64,000 bases of DNA from Rhodoferax sp. (lineage in GTDB: Bacteria > Pseudomonadota > Gammaproteobacteria > Burkholderiales > Burkholderiaceae_C). Every line of letters begins with the position of its first letter. The stretch's first letter is position 1. Below, one piece after another: positions 48,230 to 55,580 of the stretch. The position numbers were made by a program, and so were the translations under genes. The stretch covers positions 19,244 to 83,243 of the forward strand of contig JARLJH010000004.1 in the NCBI GenBank assembly GCA_031291305.1, written 5' to 3'. Below the pieces are notes generated by a model that did no database searches, was not told the DNA's origin, and worked only from the letters and a program-made list of their open reading frames with translations.

Positions 48230-48406
48230 ATGTTCGCAGTCCCTGTGAAAAGAGAAACGCGCCCCATTGGCGTGCTACTGGGAGGATCCGGCCTTGCCCG
48301 GATGCTCGCGGTTCGCAAGCCAGTGGTGGCCGCATTGTTGAAACCGTACCGGTCTGTTTCCGAACAGAACGCATCGGTTGTAGAAGCCTGTGCTTCGGCA
48401 GTCTGA
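48230..48406 (+). CDS. 58-residue hypothetical protein
   Basis: ATG at 48230 after GGAGAGCACC. The product, MFAVPVKRETRPIGVLLGGS start, is small and basic-hydrophobic. The double-hairpin leader and good ribosome site support a real gene. It ends two bases before the next start. Function unknown. Confidence 0.6.
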   Translation: MFAVPVKRETRPIGVLLGGSGLARMLAVRKPVVAALLKPYRSVSEQNASVVEACASAV

Positions 48407-48408
48407 CC

Positions 48409-48609
48409 ATGCTGGCCAGTCTTTACCGCAAGCGCGTAGCCGCCATGGCGATTCAACTCGCCAAGGATGACCCACAACTGGTCAAGGAAGTGATCGCTCG
48501 GCTGAGGAAGGCTGGGGAGATTGAGCCCGACGATCTGGTCTACCTGGACCAAATCGCCGACCGTTGGATCAGGATTGCACGGGAGAACCGGCAGAAGGCA
48601 AGTCGCTGA
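48409..48609 (+). CDS. 66-residue helical hypothetical protein
   Basis: ATG at 48409, two bases after the previous stop, so translation is probably coupled. A helical protein (AKDDPQLVKEVIARLRKAGE, then IADRWIRIARENRQ) of unknown role. The 3' end overlaps the opposite-strand gene at 48569. Confidence 0.6.
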   Translation: MLASLYRKRVAAMAIQLAKDDPQLVKEVIARLRKAGEIEPDDLVYLDQIADRWIRIARENRQKASR

Positions 48610-48835
48610 CCACTAGGTCCAGCGATGCGGGCAGTCGCACGCCCTTGGCCTTCGCCATCTCCAGGACGATCTTGTCCAGCAGATCAGGACGTTCGTCGGA
48701 CAGCGTCTGGGCCCACCGGCCCAGCGCCTGTTCGATGTCGTCCTGTGTTCGCGTCCCTGCGAAGTCGATACCGAGTGATCGGTAGTCCTCGACTTCGTTG
48801 GGCGTGAACCTTACCGCGCTGCCTGCACGAAACAT
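48569..48835 (-). CDS. 88-residue hypothetical protein
   Basis: The product starts MFRAGSAVRFTPNEVEDYRS and includes TQDDIEQALGRWAQTLSDER; helical and acidic. AGGAAAGG upstream on the minus strand supports the start at 48835. It converges on and overlaps the 66-residue gene. Function unknown. Confidence 0.65.
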   Translation of the reverse strand: MFRAGSAVRFTPNEVEDYRSLGIDFAGTRTQDDIEQALGRWAQTLSDERPDLLDKIVLEMAKAKGVRLPASLDLVVSDLPSAGSPVQS

Positions 48836-48896
48836 GGTGTGGGCCTTTCCTGTTTGTCACTGAGCTTATCAGTGGCATGTATCTTCGCAAGCCCTC

Positions 48897-48936
48897 GGGG
48901 AGTCCACCGTCTCCCCGCCGGGGAAAAGGTGTTCCC
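48897..48936 (+). promoter_or_regulatory. double-hairpin leader of the 48958 gene
   Basis: GGGGAGTCCACCGTCTCCCC (48897-48916) and GGGGAAAAGGTGTTCCC (48920-48936), then TGGAGAAACACC and ATG. Same architecture as 48168-48206 with compensating base changes in the first stem. Confidence 0.65.
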
Positions 48937-48957
48937 TCTTTCATCTGGAGAAACACC

Positions 48958-49497
48958 ATGTCCCTTGAGAAACCCCATCCTCGCACGAAGCGCCCCAGCA
49001 TCGAGCACGAGGAAGAAAGAGCCTGGGTCAGCTTTTACAAGCGTGTTGGCAACGACCTTGCCCTCGCTACCGAAGTGCTGGCCCAACTGGATTCCGATCC
49101 CGACATGAAGCGCTCCCATCTGGCTTTGTACCTGTGCTGCAAGGAATCCTTGCGCACGCACAAGGTCCGACAGGCGCGCAACAAACGGATTGGGATGTTC
49201 GTACGCTGGTTTTGCGGTGGGCTGTTCACGCAGCTGTTCGTCCAATGGCCGAACGCATGGCGTCGAAGTCTGCGCCAGAGCGGCGACATCGTCGTCGAGT
49301 GCCTGCCCGAGACCGGCAGAGATGTCGGCAAAGAGCCTGCCATGGCCAAAGCCAGGCAGTTGACCCAAGAGCCCACCTTTGCCACGGCGCAGGCGGACTT
49401 CCGTCAACAGAGAACGGGCGAGCCGGCAGAACCTGCTGCTGCGACCGCGCAGGCCAGTGATTCGGCCCCTTCCCCGGCTGCCCGCAAGGCGGCCTGA
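48958..49497 (+). CDS. hypothetical protein, plasmid/ICE type
   Basis: A 179-residue protein from ATG 48958. The N-terminal ~110 residues are helical and basic (SFYKRVGNDLALATEVLAQL, LYLCCKESLRTHKVRQARNK); the C-terminal ~45 residues are Ala/Pro/Glu-rich and probably unstructured. Not recognised. Confidence 0.7.
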   Translation: MSLEKPHPRTKRPSIEHEEERAWVSFYKRVGNDLALATEVLAQLDSDPDMKRSHLALYLCCKESLRTHKVRQARNKRIGMFVRWFCGGLFTQLFVQWPNAWRRSLRQSGDIVVECLPETGRDVGKEPAMAKARQLTQEPTFATAQADFRQQRTGEPAEPAAATAQASDSAPSPAARKAA

Positions 49498-49584
49498 TTT
49501 GTCAACACCTGTGGGCTGCACGTCAGCCCATCCCGTCGACTTGCCTTGGGGCTTGGCGGCATCCCTTTTGAAAGGAATTCATCC

Positions 49585-50169
49585 ATGACATCCATTGCTG
49601 ATACCCTGCGTGCCATCGAGGCACGCGCTGAACGCGCCATCGTCCAGGAATTGCGACTCATGACGCAGGAGATCCTCGCCATGCGCACCCTGCTCGTGCT
49701 GCAAGACCGTAACCACGCTGACGCCCTGTTGCTGAAACTGGACCGCCTTGCACAAGACCAGACGGTGGCACCTGTGAGTGCGACTGAGACGCCTGTCTTT
49801 CTGATGCCAGACTTGCGTCTTGATGACATTCAGGCGCTGGCGCCTGTGGCGTACAAGGTCCATTTCTATAGCCGTGCGTGCGGTGATCTGGAAGACGTCG
49901 TGACGCTGGAGGCCTTCGACGCTGGCGTCCAGTTGGTTCTTGATCGCCTGGATGCCCATCGCGGACATGCGATCGAAGCCAGTTGGACCAACGGCAGAGG
50001 TGCCCTCAAAGTGCTGACGCCAACGGGTGCCGCGCTGGCAACCGTTGAAGCGGCTGATGTCGTTGACGTTTCGGTGGATCCGATCGTCAAAAAAGTCTGC
50101 CAGGCAATGCAACTGGGCGATGCTTCGCGCATTGAACAGCTGTTCGGCCTGATGCTCAAGGCCGCCTGA
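49585..50169 (+). CDS. hypothetical protein
   Basis: A 194-residue protein from ATG 49585 (GAAAGGAATTCATCC upstream, after a GGGCTGCACGTCAGCCC hairpin). The N-terminal helix (IADTLRAIEARAERAIVQEL) and a C-terminal alpha/beta part (YKVHFYSRACGDLEDVVTLE) are seen. Not recognised. It sits between two other uncharacterised island genes. Confidence 0.7.
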   Translation: MTSIADTLRAIEARAERAIVQELRLMTQEILAMRTLLVLQDRNHADALLLKLDRLAQDQTVAPVSATETPVFLMPDLRLDDIQALAPVAYKVHFYSRACGDLEDVVTLEAFDAGVQLVLDRLDAHRGHAIEASWTNGRGALKVLTPTGAALATVEAADVVDVSVDPIVKKVCQAMQLGDASRIEQLFGLMLKAA

Positions 50170-50299
50170 AAGTGTCCCGTACCCGGCGTATCCCTGCTAC
50201 GCCCCGTGGAACCTGCCTTGCCCTTCGGGGTGGGGCAGGCTCATCTTTGATACTGAATTGCGATGAGCGCGGACTGGCAACACCACCCAGCCACCATCG

Positions 50300-50521
50300 C
50301 TATGCGACCTGGCGGCACTGCCGGTATTCCCGGTCAATCAGCCAGTGGACAAACTCCGTTTGCTCCGAAACACCCCAGTAATGCGCTTTGCACCGTGCGA
50401 CATAGGCCTCCAGGTCGCCCAAGGTGCGAATGTCCACCGGTTCGATATCGGTGATCTTGGTAAACACTTCAATTTCCTTGCGGTTCAGGCGAATCTGGTC
50501 GTTGAGTCGAATCATGGTCAT
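50300..50521 (-). CDS. 73-residue hypothetical protein
   Basis: From Met at 50521: MTMIRLNDQIRLNRKEIEVF, then DIEPVDIRTLGDLEAYVARC and a C-terminal WLIDREYRQCRQ. A longer frame to 50731 begins in low-complexity sequence and is not chosen. Function unknown. Confidence 0.6.
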   Translation of the reverse strand: MTMIRLNDQIRLNRKEIEVFTKITDIEPVDIRTLGDLEAYVARCKAHYWGVSEQTEFVHWLIDREYRQCRQVA

Positions 50522-50861
50522 ACCCCATTCAATGGGTTTTTCGGGTATCTTGGCCGAATCTGACGCGCATGTCTCTGGTTTTACGGGGTGGGCTATAAAG
50601 ATATTTCCACCGCGACCACAGTCACAGGTCAGTGTCACGCCACTGCGAGTGGCGCCCCATCTGGAACAACCCGTCGCGCCCATGCAACGCATCCGATGAC
50701 AGTCAGTCGCCCCCCGGAACACACCACCCAAATCTCTCCGGCTTTGGTGACATTTACCGGTGGTGTAGTGGCGGCCATCCTTGAACCCCGCCCATCACTG
50801 CGCCAGACTCTGCAGGTGATCTCTGTGCACTCCATCGTGGGGTGCTCATCCGGTCTTTGCC

Positions 50862-50883
50862 GGCGTCGCAGTCGACACCTGCC
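50862..50883 (+). repeat. 22-base island motif, copy 4 (2 mismatches)
   Basis: Contains GCGTCGCAGTCGACACCTGC; matches copy 1 apart from two bases in the centre. It is followed by the perfect hairpin GCGCATGC/GCATGCGC (50893-50912) and GGGAAC/GTTCCC (50922-50936), 103 bases before the RadC-like start at 50986. Confidence 0.7.
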
Positions 50884-50985
50884 TTACCAACCGCGCATGC
50901 CCTGGCATGCGCATCCCGAGCGGGAACCTTGTTCCCTTCGGGATCGGCGTTTCCGCTTTTCTGTTTAACCATAGAGGAGAACGCC

Positions 50986-51567
50986 TTGAATCCATCCTTT
51001 CTGTCCCGTGCCGACCTGGTTCGCGAGTTGCTCGCGCCAACGGTCAGGGATTACATTGCAACCACACCCCATGTGGGTGATAGTGAATCAGCCTACCAAG
51101 GGGTAGCTGCCAACGATTCTGTAGTCAGCCGCAAACTCGGTGTGGCCCGCGAATTGCTCTTACGTGACCTGCAAGCGCAGATGTGCACTGGTCCGGTCAT
51201 GGGTACGCCACAGGTGCTGCGGGATTGGTTATGCCTGCACTGTGCGAACCTGGAGCACGAAGTGTTTCTGGTGCTGTACCTGACCGCCCAACTCCAGTTG
51301 ATCGAGGCCGTCGAACTGTTCCGAGGCACTTTGACTCAGACCAGCGTTTATCCGAGGGAATTGGTCAAGGGTGCGATTTCCCGCAACGCCGCTGCCGTGG
51401 TCGTTGCGCACAATCATCCCAGCGGCCATGCGGAGCCCAGTCGCGCAGATGAGTTCCTGACGCAGACGCTGAAGCAGGCGCTGAGCCTGGTGGACGTGCG
51501 CGTGGTCGATCACATGATTGTGGCGGGCGGCACGGTACTCAGTTTTTCCGAACGCGGTCTGATCTGA
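50986..51567 (+). CDS. RadC-like JAB-domain protein
   Basis: TTG start at 50986 with GAGGAG upstream gives 193 residues. The MPN/JAB metalloprotease-like site is HNHPSGHAEPSRAD, with the upstream Glu in LQLIEAVELFRGTL. RadC-like proteins are common on plasmids and islands; the function (possibly anti-restriction or repair) is unsettled. The N-terminal HhH part of chromosomal RadC is absent. Confidence 0.88.
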   Translation: MNPSFLSRADLVRELLAPTVRDYIATTPHVGDSESAYQGVAANDSVVSRKLGVARELLLRDLQAQMCTGPVMGTPQVLRDWLCLHCANLEHEVFLVLYLTAQLQLIEAVELFRGTLTQTSVYPRELVKGAISRNAAAVVVAHNHPSGHAEPSRADEFLTQTLKQALSLVDVRVVDHMIVAGGTVLSFSERGLI

Positions 51568-51601
51568 CGCCTTGACCTGAGTGTCCGTCAAGGAATTCTT
51601 A

Positions 51602-51629
51602 CCCCGAGGGGCTCACCAGCCTCGCGGGG
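51602..51629 (+). promoter_or_regulatory. leader hairpin of the zinc-ribbon gene
   Basis: CCCCGAGG pairs with CCTCGCGGGG (one bulge) around GGCTCACCAG; GAAGGAGAAACG and the ATG at 51664 follow. Confidence 0.55.
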
Positions 51630-51663
51630 TTAGTGAGTCCTTCAATGTCATGAAGGAGAAACG

Positions 51664-51843
51664 ATGCCTGCATCTACACCACCCCATTGCCCCGTCTGTT
51701 TGGACTTCGGGGCCTTGCTGGGCCAACTCGGCCCATTGCGCTGGTTTCGCTGCCGCGCCTGCGGCATGGACTTCAGCCGTTCGTCCCGTGCCCGCCGTGC
51801 AGCGAGCCCATCACCCCAACCCCAAGGAGTCCCCCATGGATGA
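51664..51843 (+). CDS. 59-residue zinc-ribbon protein
   Basis: ATG at 51664 after GAAGGAGAAACG. Two CxxC pairs, HCPVC and CRACG about 25 residues apart, form a zinc ribbon; the tail is basic and Ser/Pro-rich. It is under 60 residues and easily missed. Its stop overlaps the start of the next gene (ATGGATGA), so the two are coupled. Confidence 0.7.
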   Translation: MPASTPPHCPVCLDFGALLGQLGPLRWFRCRACGMDFSRSSRARRAASPSPQPQGVPHG

Positions 51844-52144
51844 ATCCACTGTCACCAGCTTGCGCCAGCAGGCCGAGCCCCTGGCGGCACTGTCGAGTAC
51901 GCACCTGACGCCAGCCACACGCCTAAAGTTGATGGGCAACGACCTCTCGGTCAACGCCTACCCCACCGCACATGGCGGCTTTGTCTATGTCGGTTCGCCG
52001 CGCTACGACATCCCGACGGAAGCCGACTTGGCGGCCGTCTTTGAAGTGGCGGAACGGGCCGGTATCGTCTGGCTGAAGTTCGATGCCGATTCGGCCGTCA
52101 TTGATGGGCTTCCGGTCTTCGGCATCCCAGGAGAGGCGTTGTGA
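51836..52144 (+). CDS. 102-residue hypothetical protein
   Basis: ATG at 51836 with AAGGAG upstream. MDESTVTSLRQQAEPLAALS start, then AYPTAHGGFVYVGSPRYDIP and a C-terminal AERAGIVWLKFDADSAVIDG. A small alpha/beta protein not recognised with certainty. It overlaps the next start by 4 bases. Confidence 0.7.
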   Translation: MDESTVTSLRQQAEPLAALSSTHLTPATRLKLMGNDLSVNAYPTAHGGFVYVGSPRYDIPTEADLAAVFEVAERAGIVWLKFDADSAVIDGLPVFGIPGEAL

Positions 52145-52473
52145 GTCAGCATTCTGTCCGCACGCGCTACCAAGGCGACGAAGTCGTGGTGATCGCCGGC
52201 TATGACCGACCGCTGAACGATCTTTTCCTGCAGGTGCTGAGTCATCAACACGCGAGCGTTGCAGCGGAGGAATGTGTCCTCTACAGCAGTCTCCATGAGC
52301 CCCAACGCGACTGGACCGATATCAACACGGTGTCGGACAAGCTGATTGAACTGGGCATCGAGGTACCCGACAGCTTGTTGGAAGCCGTGTACCTGGACCA
52401 GTTGTTCCATGTCGGCAACCGCATGGTCCGACACCACATTAACCAGCCACCCGAGGTGCTGCTGGCCGGATGA
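52141..52473 (+). CDS. 110-residue hypothetical protein
   Basis: GTG at 52141 overlaps the previous stop (GTGA). Contains DEVVVIAGYDRPLNDLFLQV and EVPDSLLEAVYLDQ; a compact acidic protein of plasmid type. It is the third gene of a coupled set. Function unknown. Confidence 0.7.
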   Translation: MSQHSVRTRYQGDEVVVIAGYDRPLNDLFLQVLSHQHASVAAEECVLYSSLHEPQRDWTDINTVSDKLIELGIEVPDSLLEAVYLDQLFHVGNRMVRHHINQPPEVLLAG

Positions 52474-52558
52474 ATCTTATCGGCCACCACAAGGTGGTCT
52501 CAAGTCACTCAGGGCGTCGCGCTGTAAGGCCGACGCCCTGTTTCTTTTGGAGCAAGAT

Positions 52559-53269
52559 ATGCAAACTGACAACATCCTGCTGGGAAAGGAACGTTCGACC
52601 CAGCAGGTTACCCTCAACACCGAGCAGAAACTGTACGTGATCGCCACCGACTATGGCTACAGCTGCTTTGGTTTCGACAATGCCCGCGATCATGCGAATC
52701 AGATTGCGCAGCGCCTGAACCGAGCCGACTTGTTCTTCACCCCGAACGATTACGCGGCGCTCGCCGGGTACAAGAAGTACGAGGATGCGGTTTCGGCGTG
52801 GTCCCGCTCAGCCCTGACCCGTCAGACCTACTTTGACCCGGGAACGGATCCCAAAGCTGCTGCCGTCCTTGAATCTCGGCGTCGGACAGGCGATAAAGTG
52901 CGGCTCGTGTTGGGCAACACCCTCACTGGAGAACCGTGGTTGAATGAATATGACGTGGTCGGCAAGATTGGCCGCTCAGGCGGTAGTCTCAAAGTCCCTC
53001 TGCTGGTAGAAGAAGGCGAGTCGGGCGGCGGTTCCATTCTCACGGCTTGCGTGCTGAACATCATCGACTGGAAATCTGGGCGGACGCTGTACCGTCGCTC
53101 TGCCTACCGGGAGCCAGACCTCAGCCTGCAGCCATCGGACACCCCAGAGCGCCCTTGGGCCGTCATTCATCTCAATGAAGTGATTGCCCAATTCAAAGAC
53201 ATGGGCAAGGCCTGCGCCTACATTGCGTTCATGCGGGGAGAAACGATAGAGCCGCGGATTTTTCAGTAG
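52559..53269 (+). CDS. hypothetical protein, 236 residues
   Basis: ATG at 52559 follows a leader hairpin (AGGGCGTCG...CGACGCCCT, 52511-52539) and TTTTGGAGCAAGAT. The protein has an N-terminal alpha/beta part (EQKLYVIATDYGYSCFGFDN) and a C-terminal domain. No recognised motif. Confidence 0.65.
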   Translation: MQTDNILLGKERSTQQVTLNTEQKLYVIATDYGYSCFGFDNARDHANQIAQRLNRADLFFTPNDYAALAGYKKYEDAVSAWSRSALTRQTYFDPGTDPKAAAVLESRRRTGDKVRLVLGNTLTGEPWLNEYDVVGKIGRSGGSLKVPLLVEEGESGGGSILTACVLNIIDWKSGRTLYRRSAYREPDLSLQPSDTPERPWAVIHLNEVIAQFKDMGKACAYIAFMRGETIEPRIFQ

Positions 53270-53311
53270 CGCAATAACAGAGCAATGCCCGACAAGCCAC
53301 TCGTCATCGAG

Positions 53312-53737
53312 TCACACCATGGTGGGTACCGGTTCGTCGAGTGGTGGCGTGCGAAAAATCTCCTGCGACAAAGGATGCTCTGCCAAATAGATCGGAAGCT
53401 CTTCCGCCGCCCATGGCACAAAAACAATGTCGGTAACCCCTGCGCTGGACACGATCTTGTCCAGCTTGTGGGGGTCAACGAAGGCAGCCACGACCGGACC
53501 TTCCAGCTTGCGGAGTTGGATTTTCTCGGTCAGCAGGTGGATCGTGATCCCTTTCAGGTCCAGTTTATTGTCCCGGTCCAGCACCTTGACCACGCTGTCG
53601 CCAAAGACGGTGCGCACAACGCCGTCCAGATTGCTTTTGTTGTGGACGGCCAAACCCATGTTCGCGCTATTGCGCTGTTGCATCAGCGCGCTGCAGTGGA
53701 GGAATGCAGCGCGCAGGGCCGCTTCATCCGGCCCCAT
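53312..53737 (-). CDS. hypothetical protein, start uncertain
   Basis: From Met at 53737 (141 residues): MGPDEAALRAAFLHCSALMQ, then a beta-rich segment (VDPHKLDKIVSSAGVTDIVF VPW). The frame is open up to 53872 but enters the old sbcC remnant there. Function unknown. It may be cut off from its original operon by the sbcC rearrangement. Confidence 0.5.
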   Translation of the reverse strand: MGPDEAALRAAFLHCSALMQQRNSANMGLAVHNKSNLDGVVRTVFGDSVVKVLDRDNKLDLKGITIHLLTEKIQLRKLEGPVVAAFVDPHKLDKIVSSAGVTDIVFVPWAAEELPIYLAEHPLSQEIFRTPPLDEPVPTMV

Positions 53738-53857
53738 GGAATGGGTGTGAAATCGTTCAGGTGTCAAACAGGCTCCCTTGTCATCGCGATGTGCTGATAA
53801 ATTCTTTGTGCGTATTTTGCCAAAAGTGAAACCAAGCCTGAAGTTGGGATGTCGCAT

Positions 53858-54115
53858 CAAACGGTCAGGCATTGCGCCGCATGCGCTGACTTGATCTGCG
53901 CATCCAGGTCAATCACCACATCGGCCATGGCCGTCAGCTCTGGCGTCTGTGAAACAAAAAACTCCCGTTAATAGCCGCCCAGACGCAAGACTTCCCGTTT
54001 CATCGCCATGAACATGCGTTTGCGCTCAGAATCCAATGGTCCATCGGACTCATCAGAGAATAGCGTGGCATAGCGCCGCCCAGAGTTTAGGACCAGATAC
54101 AGGCCACTGCCCGCG
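53858..54115 (-). pseudogene. C-terminal remnant of an older sbcC-like gene
   Basis: On the minus strand the frame reads YLVLNSGRRYATLFSDESDG and RKRMFMAMKREVLRLGGY, then a TAA, then REFFVSQTPELTAMADVVID. It aligns with the C-terminus of the intact gene at 55581-58061, where a Glu codon replaces the stop. It is disabled by the stop and lacks everything upstream. Its N-terminal counterpart lies at 59131-59298. Confidence 0.85.
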
Positions 54116-54281
54116 TCAAACACTCGTTATGCCGAGTCACCCAAGGCATTGGACCGCTTCTCTCCTGCGGGAGCGCACTCGCTGAACCACCACTGCCCCC
54201 TTCGCAATGGATGCAAGGACACTGACGTACCAACACAGGTACTATTGCCCTTCTGATAGATTCTTGCGAAAGTCGCCGCCT
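54116..54281. other. junction DNA before the MBL gene
   Basis: No gene is seen. The segment begins exactly where similarity to sbcC ends and runs to the MBL start. Confidence 0.4.
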
Positions 54282-55352
54282 ATGACTGACATCTCGCTTC
54301 AACGCGACAGGCTTGAGAAGCCGACACTCATTTATCCATTCGCATCGCCGCCTGAAGCTGGCAAAGTGATCGCGATCGCGCCCGGCGTGGTCTGGATGCG
54401 CATGCCACTGCCCATGGCGCTCAATCACATCAATGTCTGGGGGCTCGAAGACGACGATGGCTGGGCCGTGGTTGACACCGGCATGCGTACCGACGAAACC
54501 GTGGCGGCATGGCGCGATTTATTTGCCAATGCAAACGAACAGCGCCCTTTGACGCGAGTTTTTGGCACCCACATGCATCCAGACCATATCGGAATGGCAG
54601 GCTGGCTGACGCGAAAATTCAACTGCCGTCTGTGGATGACCCAGCTGGAATACCTGAACTGCCGCGTGTTAACTGCCGACACGGGCCGCGAGGCGCCCGA
54701 GGATGGTGTCACGTTCTACCACAGTGCTGGCTGGAGCAGCAGTGCCATAGAAAACTACCAGGCCCGCTTTGGTAACTTTGGCAAATATATCCATGCCTTG
54801 CCTAACAGCTATCGGCGCATCCAGGATGGCGAAGAGATCAGGATCGGCGCCAACACCTGGCGCGTTATCGTTGGCACCGGTCATTCGCCCGAGCACGCCT
54901 GCCTGTACTGCGTCGATCTGAAATTATTGATCTCGGGTGACCAGGTGTTGCCCCGCATCTCCTCCAATGTATCCGTCCACCCCACCGAACCGGACGCCAA
55001 CCCCATGCGTGCGTGGCTGGAGTCATTGGCCAAGATCAAACGCGAGGTGCCCGACGATGTGCTTGTCTTGCCATCTCACAACGACTGTTTTCGCGGCCTG
55101 CACGCCCGGCTGCACTACCTGGCAGCATCGCAGGAGCGCACACTGGACCGTTTGCGCCACACCCTGAAAGAACCCAGGCGCGCGATCGATGTGTTTGCCG
55201 CCCTGTTTGGGCGCAGTATCGGCGAGACCGACGGCAGCCTGTTGAACCTGGCCACGGGCGAGAGCCTGGCCTGTCTGAACTATCTACTGCATCGCGGCGA
55301 GGCAAAAATCGAGCTGGATGAGACCGGTGTCGCCCGGTATCAGATGCGCTGA
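54282..55352 (+). CDS. metallo-beta-lactamase-fold hydrolase
   Basis: ATG at 54282 gives 356 residues. The metal site is THMHPDHIG (H-x-H-x-D-H), with GTGHSPEH and ISGDQVLPRIS as further ligand segments; a helical C-terminal domain (RTLDRLRHTLKEPRRAIDVF) follows. It resembles hydroxyacylglutathione/hydrolase-like MBL proteins rather than a beta-lactamase. It is a passenger inside the sbcC nest and may be chromosomal in origin. Substrate unknown. The 55353-55580 interval after it is empty. Confidence 0.85.
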   Translation: MTDISLQRDRLEKPTLIYPFASPPEAGKVIAIAPGVVWMRMPLPMALNHINVWGLEDDDGWAVVDTGMRTDETVAAWRDLFANANEQRPLTRVFGTHMHPDHIGMAGWLTRKFNCRLWMTQLEYLNCRVLTADTGREAPEDGVTFYHSAGWSSSAIENYQARFGNFGKYIHALPNSYRRIQDGEEIRIGANTWRVIVGTGHSPEHACLYCVDLKLLISGDQVLPRISSNVSVHPTEPDANPMRAWLESLAKIKREVPDDVLVLPSHNDCFRGLHARLHYLAASQERTLDRLRHTLKEPRRAIDVFAALFGRSIGETDGSLLNLATGESLACLNYLLHRGEAKIELDETGVARYQMR

Positions 55353-55580
55353 TCGACGACTTGGGAGCCTGTCAAATCCTGACTGCGCTGGTCGACCACT
55401 ACTTCGCGCTTGGCAGGAAAGCCGGATGCAGCTGAAGCGACGTGAACGCGAGATCGCCCAAGTGCATCGCAACATCAAACCGCAGGTGATCTCGATTCAG
55501 CACAGACCGCTCCGATGGCGACACAGACGGGAAGCACAACACGCGCGGGTATCGGTTGACCCGCGTAGGCCCGGAATGGT

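Noticed and set aside
28390-50883. The 22-base motif as ParB binding sites (parS)
   Set aside because: It lacks the symmetric palindrome expected of parS or KorB sites and always faces the downstream gene, so a promoter or leader role fits better.
53312-53872. 186-codon gene beginning at 53872
   Set aside because: The first ~45 codons lie partly in the sbcC remnant and have no ribosome site; a start at 53737 is preferred.
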